64,000 nt of DNA from an uncultured Clostridia bacterium (GTDB lineage Bacteria; Bacillota; Clostridia; Christensenellales; UBA1242): contig CALWEJ010000006.1 of assembly GCA_944377165.1 (NCBI GenBank), positions 1-64,000 of the forward strand. The letters are read 5' to 3'. Made by a program: the position numbers and the translations under genes. Positions within the stretch are counted from its first letter, which is position 1; each line of letters begins with the position of its first letter. Below are positions 10,601 to 19,259 of this stretch, piece by piece. The notes below the pieces were generated by a model. It made no database searches, was not told the DNA's origin, and saw only the letters and a list, made by a program, of their open reading frames with translations.

Positions 10601-12096
10601 GTTGCAAGTTTAATAGTATAATTAGAGATTGTAGCCGTCACACTCGTAGGTGCAAAACTATCGCTCACTGCCGTCACTTTTATGCTAGATATAGGATATT
10701 TTATTGTAGTAATATCAAAAGAATTTTCAGATTGAATATAAAATTCGTTTCCTATTTCAACAACATATTGTGCGTTAGGTACATTCGTCCAACTAATTAT
10801 CTGACCTAAAGTCGATATATCGAAATCATTAATTTCATTTGTATTATTAGATAGTAGTTCGGACATATCTGAGTCGAGATAATTGCCCGCACCTATTGCA
10901 CGTGCGCCCACTGCAATATAGTCGTTAGGAAGTACGAAATTACTAACTCCATTTAATATTTCGTATGTTTCAACTGTTTCTCTAAATACGTATAGGCGAA
11001 TACCTGTACTGAGTGAATTTAGATTTGTCCAATTAACTATTCCATTATTGATTTCTAAAGTAGGGCTATCTAATTTTGCAGTTTTTTCATAAATCGACGC
11101 GTTAGACACTTCAGAATCAGTATAATAATTAGTTCCTGAACTAATAGATATTGCCCTTGCTGTAAACGAATATTGAGTTAATTCATTGAAATCAATATCG
11201 CTAAATATCTCGGTTAAATTTAGGTCATACAAATTGCTAACCGAATTAACCGCCGTTAGAGTCGCTGTGTTTAAATTTAATAATATTTCTTGGTCGTTAG
11301 CGGTCAATTTTACTGCGTTTGCATTGTCGTCAATAACGGCAATCATATGTAAAGTATTATCGCTAGCTAATTGTACCGAACCTAATTTAGGGGTATCTAA
11401 TTTAACTATATGTTTATAACTAACTTTAGACGAGAAATCGCTCGAATTACGTGCGTTATCTGCGCTTATCGCTGACACATAAAATTTATATTCGCCCGCT
11501 ATACTTAATATCGAAGAAAAATCAAAACTATTTTTAGTAAATTGATAACTACTTAAATAGTCATTATTTTGCACACTTTCCGCGTCGTCTGCTGAAACAC
11601 TATCGCTTGGTGTTATTACCTTTACAACATATAATCCAGCATCTTCTACTGCGCTCCAAGTAAGAGTTGAACCTGTTATAGATAAATTTGAAGGAGTTGC
11701 CATAGCCGGAGAATATGTATATGAATATGGCGCAGTGTAATCGCTATCAACCTTATCTATTCCGCACGCTTTTAACTTAATAACATAACTTTCCCCTATG
11801 TTAAATAAACGTGAAGCATCGTATTCTAAATAATTCACGCCGTTTACAGTATAAAGCGATACATAATTATATTCGCTGTCCGCCGTCTTTTGGTTTGGGA
11901 ATATATTTAAATTAACACCGTCAATATTTAACACATAATAATCGTCGTTATCCACTCGTGCAAAACGGATAACTCCTGACGTTATCGTGAGTTCACTCGG
12001 CATAGCCATTTTGTCATCACTAGAATTAAAGCACCCAGTCATAACAAATGGAATAATTAATATTAAACTAAGCAAAAATGCTTTTAATTTTTTCAT
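7603..12096 (-). CDS. Large lipoprotein with FN3-like repeats and transglutaminase-like domain
   Basis: A 1497-residue exported lipoprotein. The signal peptide ends in a lipobox (MTGC, Cys about residue 22) and the ATG follows AAGGGG. About nine FN3-like repeats of roughly 90-110 residues follow. Most open with a LDTP or LATP-type motif, then a W or aromatic strand and a YVVxI strand. After residue about 1000 comes a transglutaminase-like domain. It retains the His of AHSWNKVYVD (about 1236) and the Asp of NWYNVDITYSD, but the position expected to hold the catalytic Cys reads EQSFSKAF, so an active peptidase or transglutaminase is unlikely. The gene lies 35 bp upstream of gerAA on the same strand. 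A role in surface or spore-coat assembly is only inference. Confidence 0.8.
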   Translation of the reverse strand: MKKLKAFLLSLILIIPFVMTGCFNSSDDKMAMPSELTITSGVIRFARVDNDDYYVLNIDGVNLNIFPNQKTADSEYNYVSLYTVNGVNYLEYDASRLFNIGESYVIKLKACGIDKVDSDYTAPYSYTYSPAMATPSNLSITGSTLTWSAVEDAGLYVVKVITPSDSVSADDAESVQNNDYLSSYQFTKNSFDFSSILSIAGEYKFYVSAISADNARNSSDFSSKVSYKHIVKLDTPKLGSVQLASDNTLHMIAVIDDNANAVKLTANDQEILLNLNTATLTAVNSVSNLYDLNLTEIFSDIDFNELTQYSFTARAISISSGTNYYTDSEVSNASIYEKTAKLDSPTLEINNGIVNWTNLNSLSTGIRLYVFRETVETYEILNGVSNFVLPNDYIAVGARAIGAGNYLDSDMSELLSNNTNEINDFDISTLGQIISWTNVPNAQYVVEIGNEFYIQSENSFDITTIKYPISSIKVTAVSDSFAPTSVTATISNYTIKLATPTISFSSQSNPYLLQISPVNNALAYKVYLKDGQGVITEISNVFTSTQIDLSLYVIRKGEYREYEVQVQALADTLSIYRDSALSNSLSIIHTPALDKPEFASGENGITPITYDIVTNKYYLNFYGVNGASSYDIAINGQHLLPIKDTGDEMYHIDITAYIPGANRYTITLQALPSSNNGTVLESEINSYIYEKSLQLSEVTDITVSENDGRYTLSFALQDQAYSYQVRILKLNDSGYAEYLESLGLSNVFEVYGSSEITDYVEQAGEYRIYVTALAREGSLYVSSVESSTYAVIDKLDTLSTPVFDSYNDRESGLTITWTGDNNAEYFIVRITDPSGHIYERRTYDSITRTLDITDIISEEGDYSVSIKAMIASDNPSYISSPFSDEVSFNYLYMYSYDFDRYSIFMNGKEYSHSIANVYELTNVLWYYYLFGIDNLYNLDLYLELNEEETIRDATIRLANEADSNEIYNFATDEEWATLLEESTDTVLFGYLCKVLINLYPEMAILDNESFTVKQTAIYDGYKFELYYENLLNVEKQDTNQAFITIANDYANDYKYLDKYMRRSGNVIFAIDSKQEMEVSTTEQLLMAVQYGKKPVFVGDSEVSELVYNNAKAVLLACVSDSMSDLEKVQAIYDWLIYAYNYNLDAKNIFNSANVEVEGSLLDYGNRKEFYLEGIFLGLRDNSYGGFDGEFYLGNKNATEQSFSKAFVLLCSIEGIESRKVNGTLSYTSNDQPITIAHSWNKVYVDTSSDNQGKNWYNVDITYSDYHPIINVNSGSLSASYNMASHLFYLVSDEFLSSNMRFSYSNDSMTGSINVSVKENVNPVASEIIPFITNSYDYYVNATFSMTRNDLLSTLYNRNVDYRNDKPWPSLVTSEAGDFKYSLKFINSNTYQRYNMIGGYGELQAFVFNALTYAKFNLINNENKMASFEIRLNNEDIGGTGSWPISNITTIVNAMNNYFRQTNDVDNVAETNLAVNSYQVYDSSTNSTMIIFTMQFTN

Positions 12097-12266
12097 ATTA
12101 CCCCTTATATCTCAAAATTAAACGCAAATTAATTTTTAATTAATTTTAATTTAAATTTATTATAACCAAAAATTCGCTATAAATCAAACATTTTAGATAA
12201 AAAATGCTACTACACAATTTATTCATAAATTAAAATATTTCGCATACATTTAATTAAGAGGTAAAT

Positions 12267-13007
12267 ATGTATTATTCTAACGATATTAAATCATTAAATG
12301 TACTATCATTATACGAAGGAGAATTATTAGGCAGTGTGGACAAACTCTATTTTGATAAAAAGATGAAGAAACTATTGTATTTAGAATTAATTTCTGAAAA
12401 CGATACACGTCTTTTATTGCCTACTAAAAATATCTACCATATCGGCAAGAACGCAATAACTGTTAAAAATAATCAAGCAGTTAGTTTAAAGGTAGAAGAA
12501 TTAGAATTTTCTATTTGCCCCGTTGGGTCAAAAGCATACACAATTAAAGGCGAATATTTAGGAATCATTACTGAAATGAGTATGAACGAAAAATTCTTGA
12601 CAGAGAAATTCTCGCTAGACAACAACACAACTTTGGACGTCAAGAATCTCGCTTCGTGCGGAAAAAATACCGTAATATTTTACGATAAAACTGAGCACGT
12701 AGATATTAGCAGATTTGTACCGAATAAATCACCTAAATTTTTTAAGACTAAGCGAACTCTACAAGCAGAAATTATGCCTATAGAAACGGACGACCCTAAG
12801 GTCGAGACGCAAGCAGTACCCGTTAACAATGAACAAAAAGCCCCTTCTCAAAATGCAGACTTCTTACTAGGCAGAGTATGTACAAAGGATATATTTAATT
12901 TTAATAACGAGATTCTAATTAAAGCACATACAATTATTAACAAAAAGAATTTAAAAGAAATTAATCGATTTGGAAAACTTAGAGAATTAATGCTCTTTAG
13001 TAAATAA
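12267..13007 (+). CDS. PRC-barrel domain protein
   Basis: A 246-residue cytoplasmic protein with two PRC-barrel-like units at about 7-75 and 82-150, each containing a G-E-x-L-G turn (YEGELLGSV, KGEYLGII). A linker leads to a C-terminal segment (FLLGRVCTKDIFNFNNEILIKAHT...FGKLRELMLFS) that is typical of clostridial PRC-barrel proteins. Family members are found near sporulation and RNA-metabolism genes, but no specific role is established. The ATG follows AAGAGG. It is transcribed alone and divergently from the large lipoprotein gene, and a terminator follows. Confidence 0.75.
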   Translation: MYYSNDIKSLNVLSLYEGELLGSVDKLYFDKKMKKLLYLELISENDTRLLLPTKNIYHIGKNAITVKNNQAVSLKVEELEFSICPVGSKAYTIKGEYLGIITEMSMNEKFLTEKFSLDNNTTLDVKNLASCGKNTVIFYDKTEHVDISRFVPNKSPKFFKTKRTLQAEIMPIETDDPKVETQAVPVNNEQKAPSQNADFLLGRVCTKDIFNFNNEILIKAHTIINKKNLKEINRFGKLRELMLFSK

Positions 13008-13013
13008 ATATTA

Positions 13014-13045
13014 AAAAAGGTTATAGATAAAACTATAATCTTTTT
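13014..13045 (+). terminator. Terminator after the PRC-barrel gene
   Basis: A stem of about 12 bp (AAAAGGTTATAG / CTATAATCTTTT) with a 6-nt loop, followed by a T-rich run just after the stop codon. Confidence 0.75.
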
Positions 13046-13204
13046 ATTAAAGAAATTTATTTTATAAATTGTTTTAATTTGTTATAAAATTGCAAAAAAT
13101 TAAATAAAAATGTAAAAATTTAAATATTTTTATAATTTTTGTTAAAATTTAATCAAATTCTTATTATTTTTTAATAATTTTTTATATTTTTAATACATTT
13201 TAAT

Positions 13205-13720
13205 TTATATTGACATAAATGTGACGTTATCTAAAATACATTTAAATGCTTTTATATGTAATTCTTCGTCTTTAATTATACGTGCAAAAAGTTGTTTTAA
13301 ACTCTCATTCTTAACGCGCGATATAGCCTGAGTATAACTATCTATTGCCATTTGTTCGCCACGTATGTTCCCGAGCAATATCTCTCTTAATTTCATAGTA
13401 TAATTAATATTTGTAGTCGCATATGGTACACCGCGACTGTCTTCATATTTTGGTACACCACCAAACTCCGTAATTGCGTGCATAAGCATTTCTAAATGCG
13501 TCATCTCTACTATACTTATTTCTTCTATAACTTTTGCTATATCTTCGGCAGTTTTATCTGAAATGACCGCTTGATAACCATATTGCAAAATTGCATTCAA
13601 TTCACTTTCGCGTGAAGTTGCTAAATTTTTTAAAACAGCGACAGTTGAAGGGTCATCAGTTGCACCGACTATCTCAGGATATGGCGCATCTAATCTTAAA
13701 ACTAAATCATCTAAATTCAT
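13205..13720 (-). CDS. Ferritin-like (rubrerythrin/CotJC-type) diiron protein
   Basis: A 171-residue all-helical protein with the ferritin-like pattern of metal ligands on four helices: Glu in ATSRESELNAIL (about 38-40), ExxH in IVEMTHLEML (about 73-76), Glu in NIRGEQMAI (about 120) and ExxH in KDEELHIKAF (about 152-155). This suggests a diiron or dimanganese site used in peroxide or superoxide defence, as in rubrerythrin-like and manganese-catalase-like clostridial proteins. No rubredoxin domain is present. It is monocistronic, and its start is preceded by GAGGTGAAAG. Confidence 0.75.
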   Translation of the reverse strand: MNLDDLVLRLDAPYPEIVGATDDPSTVAVLKNLATSRESELNAILQYGYQAVISDKTAEDIAKVIEEISIVEMTHLEMLMHAITEFGGVPKYEDSRGVPYATTNINYTMKLREILLGNIRGEQMAIDSYTQAISRVKNESLKQLFARIIKDEELHIKAFKCILDNVTFMSI

Positions 13721-14157
13721 CTTTCACCTCGCAAATATATATGCGAGTAAAACAAATTTTGCTAAAATTATATATAATCAAAAATCATTTAAATATATTT
13801 TTATTATTATCTATTTAAAAAATATTAATTTTTGCATTATTTGTTTAATTTTTTTTAAAAATTCGTCATTTTTTAATAAATTTTTAATATTTTTTTGATA
13901 TTTTTATTTTAATATTTATAATAGTAAAAAATAAATTTATAGTTCAAAATGTTAAATTATTTAATAATCTGCATATATTAAATACTCATAAATTTAATAT
14001 TAATATAATTAAATAAGTGTATTTATATAAACTAAATAAATATATGTATATATTAATTAAGTAAAAATATATTAAAAATTTATTTGTTAAAAATATAATA
14101 TTGTGTTAAAATAATATAGTAATTTATGTCACTACATTTTTATTATAAAGGAATGTT
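13721..14157. other. AT-rich gap between divergent genes
   Basis: These 437 bp are almost entirely A/T and separate the ferritin-like gene from the divergent P-type ATPase gene. They must hold both promoters. A TAAAAT-TATAGT-like cluster at about 14105-14120 is the best -10 candidate for the ATPase. I see no ORF with a ribosome site and no strong hairpin. Confidence 0.5.
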
Positions 14158-16566
14158 ATGAAGAAGAATAAACAGAAAGAAAAATCAAACGAGAAAATTA
14201 AGCGCTTTAATCCAGAGCCAACTGAAGGATTAAATGTTAAGCAGGTTCAAGAGCGCGTTGAGCAAAATCTAGTCAATATATCGAATATCAAAACGACTAA
14301 GAGCGTTTGGAGTATTTTATTTAAAAATATCTTTACATTCTTTAATATAGTTTGTTTTGTAGTTTCAGGTGCTTTAATCTGCGTAGGGGCTTTTACTGAC
14401 CTTATGTTCCTTATAATAGTTGTGCTAAACACTGCTATAGGTATTGTTCAAGAAATTCGCGCTAAGAAAACTATGGATAAATTATCACTAACTAACTCGA
14501 ATTTTACAAAGGTTGTCCGCGACGGCGAGGAAGAAGAAATATATAAAACTGAAGTCGTATTAGATGATGTCCTTGTGTTAAATCCGGGTATGCAAATAGC
14601 CTGTGATAGCATAGTCTTAGATAATGAAGTCGAGGTTAATGAAAGTTTACTTACAGGCGAAAGTCAACCTGTCAAAAAGAAAAAGGGCGACAGTCTGCTC
14701 GGCGGAAGTTTTATCTCGAGCGGAACTTGCCACGCAAAAGTAAATAAAGTCGGCGACGAAAATTATATCGCACAATTAAGCGAAAAGGCAAAAACATTTA
14801 AACAAGCTAAAAGTGAATTGTTGCGTTCGTTGCGTGCACTCATTAAATTCATTTCAATATTTATGATACCTATTGCGATAGTTATGTTATATAACAATTA
14901 CGCACACTATGTGGATAATCCTACAGGCAATTCACTTGCATACAACGTTATCACTAAGACGTCCGGCTGTATTATAGCTATGATTCCTGCCGGTATGTTC
15001 TTACTAACATCGGTCGCCCTAGCGGTAAGTGTCGTGCGCCTCGCAAAACAACGCACTTTAGTTCAAGAATTATATTGTATAGAAATGTTGGCGCGTACTG
15101 ATGTGCTATGTCTAGATAAGACTGGCACTTTAACTAATGGCTCTATGAGTGTAAAAAATGTTGTAATGCTGAATGAAAAGAAAACGACAAAAGATGTTGA
15201 TAAAATTGTTTCATCTATGGTCAATGCTTTCCACGACGCAAATCATACTGCACTTGCGCTAAAATCATATTTTGGTAAGCCTTGTTATTCTGCAGAAAAA
15301 TCTATACCTTTTTCTAGCGAAAGAAAATTTATGGCTTGTAAATTTAGACAAGTCGGCGTATACAAATTAGGTGCATACGAATTCGTATTAGATAAACCTA
15401 CTCAAGAGATTAAGAAGTTAGCAGAAGAATATTCAATGCAAGGTTATAGAGTGCTTTTACTCGCTGAGTGTGACGCATCATTCACAAATAAGGATAGTAA
15501 ACCTATTGCATTTATTCTACTACAAGACAACATTCGAAAGGACGCACCTAGAACTATCGAATGGTTTAAACAAAACGGTGTTGATATAAAAATCATTTCA
15601 GGTGACAACCCTGTGACAGTCAGCGAAGTTGCAAGGCGCGTAGGAGTCGAAAACTACGATAAATATATCAGCTTGTACGGGCTTAATGAAAACGAAGTTA
15701 TCGAATGTGCAGACAAATTCTCCATTTTCGGACGTGTTAGTCCTGAACAAAAAGCGATTTTAGTTAAAGCATTAAAATCACAAGGTAAGACTGTTGCAAT
15801 GACAGGCGACGGTGTGAACGATATTCTAGCACTGAAAGAAGCAGATTGCTCTATAGCAATCGCTGCGGGTAGCGATGCTGCACGTAGCGTCAGTCATTTA
15901 GTGCTGTTAGATAGCAATTTTGCGTCAATGCCTAGTGTCGTAGCGGAAGGTAGGCGCGTAGTAAACAATATTCAAAAATCTAGCTCACTTTTTCTTATGA
16001 AAACGATATTTGCGATTGCAATTTCTATTTTCGTTTTGATATGCGGAAAGACGTATCCGTTCAGCCCTATTCAATTTATGCTACTCGAAATGTTCGTAAT
16101 AGGCTTGCCTTCATTCTTCTTAGCACTGCAACCAAATACTAATAAGATAAAAGGAAAATTTTTATCGAACATCGCGCGAACCACTCTACCTGCTGGACTC
16201 TCGCTCGTCGCAGCTACAATAGCAATTTACGTATTTCAAATGTTTACAAATATAACTGATGAAACACTCGCGACTATGGCTTCGCTCGCTGTGCTCGCCG
16301 TAGGATTTATCGCATTATTTAGTATATGTAAACCATTTAATTGGTTCAAAACATTAATGTATATTGCGTGCTTAGCGATAGCGATAACGTGCGTGATAGT
16401 TCTTCCTATGTTGTTCAAATATGTCACACTTACGTACGAACAAATATTGTATTTGATTATCGTTTGTGAAAGTTCATACCCTATCTATATATCATTACGC
16501 GGACTAGCGAATTTATCTAAACCGCGCGAAAAAGAGGACGACGTTTCAGCTAAATCGACTAATTAA
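14158..16566 (+). CDS. Cation-translocating P-type ATPase (CtpE-like)
   Basis: An 802-residue P-type ATPase that would pump a cation across the cytoplasmic membrane. Visible motifs are LLTGESQPV (actuator, about 160), DKTGTLT (phosphorylation Asp about 320), FGRVSPEQK and MTGDGVNDILALKEADCSIA (about 550-575), with paired helices on both sides and a C-terminal helical bundle. The M4 segment reads MIPAGMFLLTSVALAVSVVRLAKQ, which resembles the CtpE-like subgroup and lacks the heavy-metal CPC motif. Ca2+ or another alkaline-earth ion is the likely substrate, but this is inference. The ribosome site is AAAGGA. Its end overlaps the convergent gene at 16559 by 8 bp. Confidence 0.9.
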   Translation: MKKNKQKEKSNEKIKRFNPEPTEGLNVKQVQERVEQNLVNISNIKTTKSVWSILFKNIFTFFNIVCFVVSGALICVGAFTDLMFLIIVVLNTAIGIVQEIRAKKTMDKLSLTNSNFTKVVRDGEEEEIYKTEVVLDDVLVLNPGMQIACDSIVLDNEVEVNESLLTGESQPVKKKKGDSLLGGSFISSGTCHAKVNKVGDENYIAQLSEKAKTFKQAKSELLRSLRALIKFISIFMIPIAIVMLYNNYAHYVDNPTGNSLAYNVITKTSGCIIAMIPAGMFLLTSVALAVSVVRLAKQRTLVQELYCIEMLARTDVLCLDKTGTLTNGSMSVKNVVMLNEKKTTKDVDKIVSSMVNAFHDANHTALALKSYFGKPCYSAEKSIPFSSERKFMACKFRQVGVYKLGAYEFVLDKPTQEIKKLAEEYSMQGYRVLLLAECDASFTNKDSKPIAFILLQDNIRKDAPRTIEWFKQNGVDIKIISGDNPVTVSEVARRVGVENYDKYISLYGLNENEVIECADKFSIFGRVSPEQKAILVKALKSQGKTVAMTGDGVNDILALKEADCSIAIAAGSDAARSVSHLVLLDSNFASMPSVVAEGRRVVNNIQKSSSLFLMKTIFAIAISIFVLICGKTYPFSPIQFMLLEMFVIGLPSFFLALQPNTNKIKGKFLSNIARTTLPAGLSLVAATIAIYVFQMFTNITDETLATMASLAVLAVGFIALFSICKPFNWFKTLMYIACLAIAITCVIVLPMLFKYVTLTYEQILYLIIVCESSYPIYISLRGLANLSKPREKEDDVSAKSTN

Positions 16567-17428
16567 TCTCTACAATATTTTTAACTGTTGCATTTTCAAT
16601 ATCAAATTTATAAATACCCGTAAGGGTATTTTTGTTTATTAACGCAACACCCGTATTGTCTAATACAAAATAGTTGTCAAAAGCTGGGAAGAATTTCGGA
16701 ATACTTTCAATTTCAACGTCCGATAAACTTTTATCCATTAATGCGTGTGCGTACTTATAATTTTTATTGAGTACACAATCTAAAAATACACAATGCGTAA
16801 AATCGTCTTTTAACTTTAATTCGTTGTCATCTAGATACACCAAATAGCTTTCCACATTTTTATCTTTAACGTGACACACTTTTCCGTGATTAAGCGAATC
16901 ATAACATCGCGACATAAAATATTTTTCGTTTTCGCCCTTATTAAACTCGTCGTAATATTCGCTGTATTTTAATTCTTTGTTATTGATAACTACCACATAA
17001 TTTCTTACACCAGAAAAATATATGATTAAAATATTTCCGTCAATCTCATAATTTGAATATTCTACGTTTCCAATATCTCGCGAAATAATCTTTTCCCCAT
17101 TAATCGTTATATTAAGTTCTTTAGATAGACTCAGCACTACGTCACTATTCAAATATTTAAAACTCGTCACAAAAAATGAATATTCTCTCGGCTGATATAA
17201 GTAAATATATGTATCTTTATTATAATCGATTTTTATTGCATACTTATTGCTACAATTTTTATATATAACCGAATGTAAATTTATTGAATAAAGCATTTCG
17301 CCTGATAGAGAAAAAACAAAGCAATTTTCGTCTTCAATATTTTCTAATATGTATTTCCCGAAAGAATTTAAAGTGAATTCGTCTTTGCCTTTTACAATAC
17401 AATCGAACGAAGAAATAAGGTAATTCAT
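16559..17428 (-). CDS. Hypothetical protein, 289 residues
   Basis: I do not recognise this protein. It is rich in beta-strand-like stretches with repeated aromatic and acidic residues (FDNYFVLDNTGVALINK near the end), has no signal peptide or membrane segment, and reads as a cytoplasmic protein. The frame stays open upstream to a TTG at 17464 (MKVFVLVY), but neither start has a ribosome site. I prefer the ATG at 17428 because the longer form would reach to 4 bp from the divergent neighbour. It is convergent with the ATPase gene and overlaps it by 8 bp. Confidence 0.6.
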   Translation of the reverse strand: MNYLISSFDCIVKGKDEFTLNSFGKYILENIEDENCFVFSLSGEMLYSINLHSVIYKNCSNKYAIKIDYNKDTYIYLYQPREYSFFVTSFKYLNSDVVLSLSKELNITINGEKIISRDIGNVEYSNYEIDGNILIIYFSGVRNYVVVINNKELKYSEYYDEFNKGENEKYFMSRCYDSLNHGKVCHVKDKNVESYLVYLDDNELKLKDDFTHCVFLDCVLNKNYKYAHALMDKSLSDVEIESIPKFFPAFDNYFVLDNTGVALINKNTLTGIYKFDIENATVKNIVEIN

Positions 17429-17467
17429 ATTAATATTTATGTAAACTAAAACAAAAACTTTCAAATA

Positions 17468-17824
17468 ATGATAAAATTTTCTTTATTCGACAATTCTCAC
17501 AATATAAAAAAATATACACTCGGACAAAATCTTTTTATGATAAAGAAACGCATCAAATTAAAAAATATATCATCAAAAGCAAGTTTAAATAGTTGTCGAA
17601 TACACGTTATGCCTACAAGTATAACAGATGAAGATATCTCTGTCCTTTTCAATAGTGTATTAAATATTTTAAGAAGAAGAATGGAATTAGAAACTAAACG
17701 AGAATTAATAAGTATGAATGTTCACCGCGATAAACTTCTTTCATTGCTAAAAGAAAAGCAAGCAGAAATTAACCGCTTAAAAAATGAAATTTTATATTTG
17801 AAAGCAAAACAATCACACGAATAA
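17468..17824 (+). CDS. Hypothetical protein with C-terminal coiled coil
   Basis: I do not recognise this 118-residue protein. The C-terminal half (about 68-115: RRRMELETKRELI...LLKEKQAEINRLKNEILYLKAK) has heptad-like leucines and is probably a coiled coil. The N-terminal half is basic. No ribosome site precedes the ATG, which lies about 40 bp from the start of the divergent gene, so the true start could be the internal Met near residue 24 (MIKKRIKL). A role as a scaffold or DNA-associated protein is possible but unsupported. Confidence 0.5.
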   Translation: MIKFSLFDNSHNIKKYTLGQNLFMIKKRIKLKNISSKASLNSCRIHVMPTSITDEDISVLFNSVLNILRRRMELETKRELISMNVHRDKLLSLLKEKQAEINRLKNEILYLKAKQSHE

Positions 17825-17987
17825 ATTAAAATGTATAGAGCATTAATTTAAAACTCGAAATAATAAACCTTATTTTTACACCAATTACGAAAAATCTAAA
17901 ATTTTAGTAAATTTTAATAAAAATATAGAAAAGTCAACTATTTTTCATTGAATTTTTAAAGTTTTTTAGAAAAGTTTGTTTTTTTAT

Positions 17988-18016
17988 TTGCATAAACTTT
18001 TTAAAATTGTTATATT
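17988..18016 (+). promoter_or_regulatory. SigA-type promoter for the DAC-like gene
   Basis: TTGCAT (17988-17993), 17-nt spacer, TATATT (18011-18016). The expected start of transcription is about 28 nt before the ATG of the next gene. Confidence 0.7.
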
Positions 18017-18050
18017 TTAAAAAAGATATTTTTTAGTTGGCGGTGAATAT

Positions 18051-19139
18051 ATGGAAGAAATTGTATTTTTTGATACAGCAAAGAATAGTGTATCTAACTT
18101 CTTTGAAAAGGAATTCGATTCTTTCCCTCCGCTTATTATGTCGCACTTTTTAAACCGCTTCAATGACATTATGAATTACAGCGAAGAAGGCTTAAAAATT
18201 AGACCTAAACTTATTTTTACAGACAGTATTGAAATAATCTCAAAAGCTCTATCAAAAACTACAACAATTACCGTTTTTGAAGACAGCGAACCTACTATGT
18301 TTAACTCTAGGCTAAAATCTCTACTCGCGATTGCTAAGCAAGATTGGTGCATTTTCATAGATATTAAAGAAGGAAAAATCTCTTACGGCTTAATTATGTC
18401 GTTTAGGTCTATTAAAGATAAAGGTGTAGTGCAACTTTTGGAAGAAAATACTACTCTACGTGAACGTGCAGTTAAAATTAATTGCATTATCGCGCGTCCG
18501 CTGAACTTTTACACAATGTATCTACATTCAATTTCAGGCAACGACTTGAAAGTGAACTTCTCATTAGATAAATCTAAAAGCAATGATATAGACTTAGCAA
18601 TAACGAATTTCGTAGATACAACATTCTCGAAATTAAGGACTACTCAAAGAAAGTTGCAAGATATGAAAAATATGTATCACAACATTTTTAATAGTGTACT
18701 TAACGACGTTAATGGTGCGATATGTGTAATCGTTGATAAAGATTACGTTGATAACGGATTTTTTGAAGACGGAATCTGGCTTAAAGAACCAATAAGTTTT
18801 AGTAAATTGTTTACTCAGACTAAGAGCTATAGCGAAGTAAAACTGCAAGCATATGCAAGTATGTTAATTAATATGCTTAACTTCGACGGAATTACTATTA
18901 TAGATAATCAAGGGAGATTGCGTGCATACAATGTGTTTGTTGAGCCAAATGCAAAAAAAGTTGGCTACGTAGTAGGCGGAGCAAGAAAGCGCGCTGCTTA
19001 TCATATATTGACATCTAGGCGCAAAGGTATTGTTGCTGTATATTTCCAGTCACACGAAGGTGAGGTCTTCTTCCAAGCACTAAAGCACAAAGAGAAAAAA
19101 GAAGTTAAAGTTGTTAATAAACAACAGACATTATTCTAG
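18051..19139 (+). CDS. DisA_N/DAC-like nucleotide-binding protein
   Basis: A 362-residue protein whose C-terminal part resembles the diadenylate cyclase (DAC) fold. Three landmarks occur in DAC order: FDGITIIDNQGRLRAYN (compare the DGA motif), GGARKRAAYHIL (compare G-T-R-H-R-x-A) and GIVAVYFQSHEGEVFF (compare the VSEERG strand). The RHR triad reads RKR, and spacing is like that of the sensor-DAC proteins of environmental genomes. Residues 1-200 form an unrecognised N-terminal region. If active it would make c-di-AMP or another dinucleotide, but a catalytically inactive nucleotide sensor is equally possible. The gene is monocistronic, with its own promoter and a terminator. Confidence 0.55.
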   Translation: MEEIVFFDTAKNSVSNFFEKEFDSFPPLIMSHFLNRFNDIMNYSEEGLKIRPKLIFTDSIEIISKALSKTTTITVFEDSEPTMFNSRLKSLLAIAKQDWCIFIDIKEGKISYGLIMSFRSIKDKGVVQLLEENTTLRERAVKINCIIARPLNFYTMYLHSISGNDLKVNFSLDKSKSNDIDLAITNFVDTTFSKLRTTQRKLQDMKNMYHNIFNSVLNDVNGAICVIVDKDYVDNGFFEDGIWLKEPISFSKLFTQTKSYSEVKLQAYASMLINMLNFDGITIIDNQGRLRAYNVFVEPNAKKVGYVVGGARKRAAYHILTSRRKGIVAVYFQSHEGEVFFQALKHKEKKEVKVVNKQQTLF

Positions 19140-19202
19140 ACTTTTCCACATTCTATTCACTTATACCCACAAAGCGCAATTAATCTAAATTTGTAAAAAT
19201 CA

Positions 19203-19234
19203 AAAAAGGAACTTAAGTTTTTAAGTTCCTTTTT
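19203..19234. terminator. Bidirectional terminator
   Basis: A perfect 14-bp stem (AAAAAGGAACTTAA / TTAAGTTCCTTTTT) with a 4-nt loop lies between the convergent DAC-like and thioesterase genes and serves both. Confidence 0.92.
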
Positions 19235-19259
19235 CTTTATTTCGATAGTTAAAATGGTT

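Noticed and set aside
17486-17492. 0A-box-like TTCGACA inside the 17468 gene
   Set aside because: It lies within coding sequence, and single core matches are expected by chance in AT-rich DNA.
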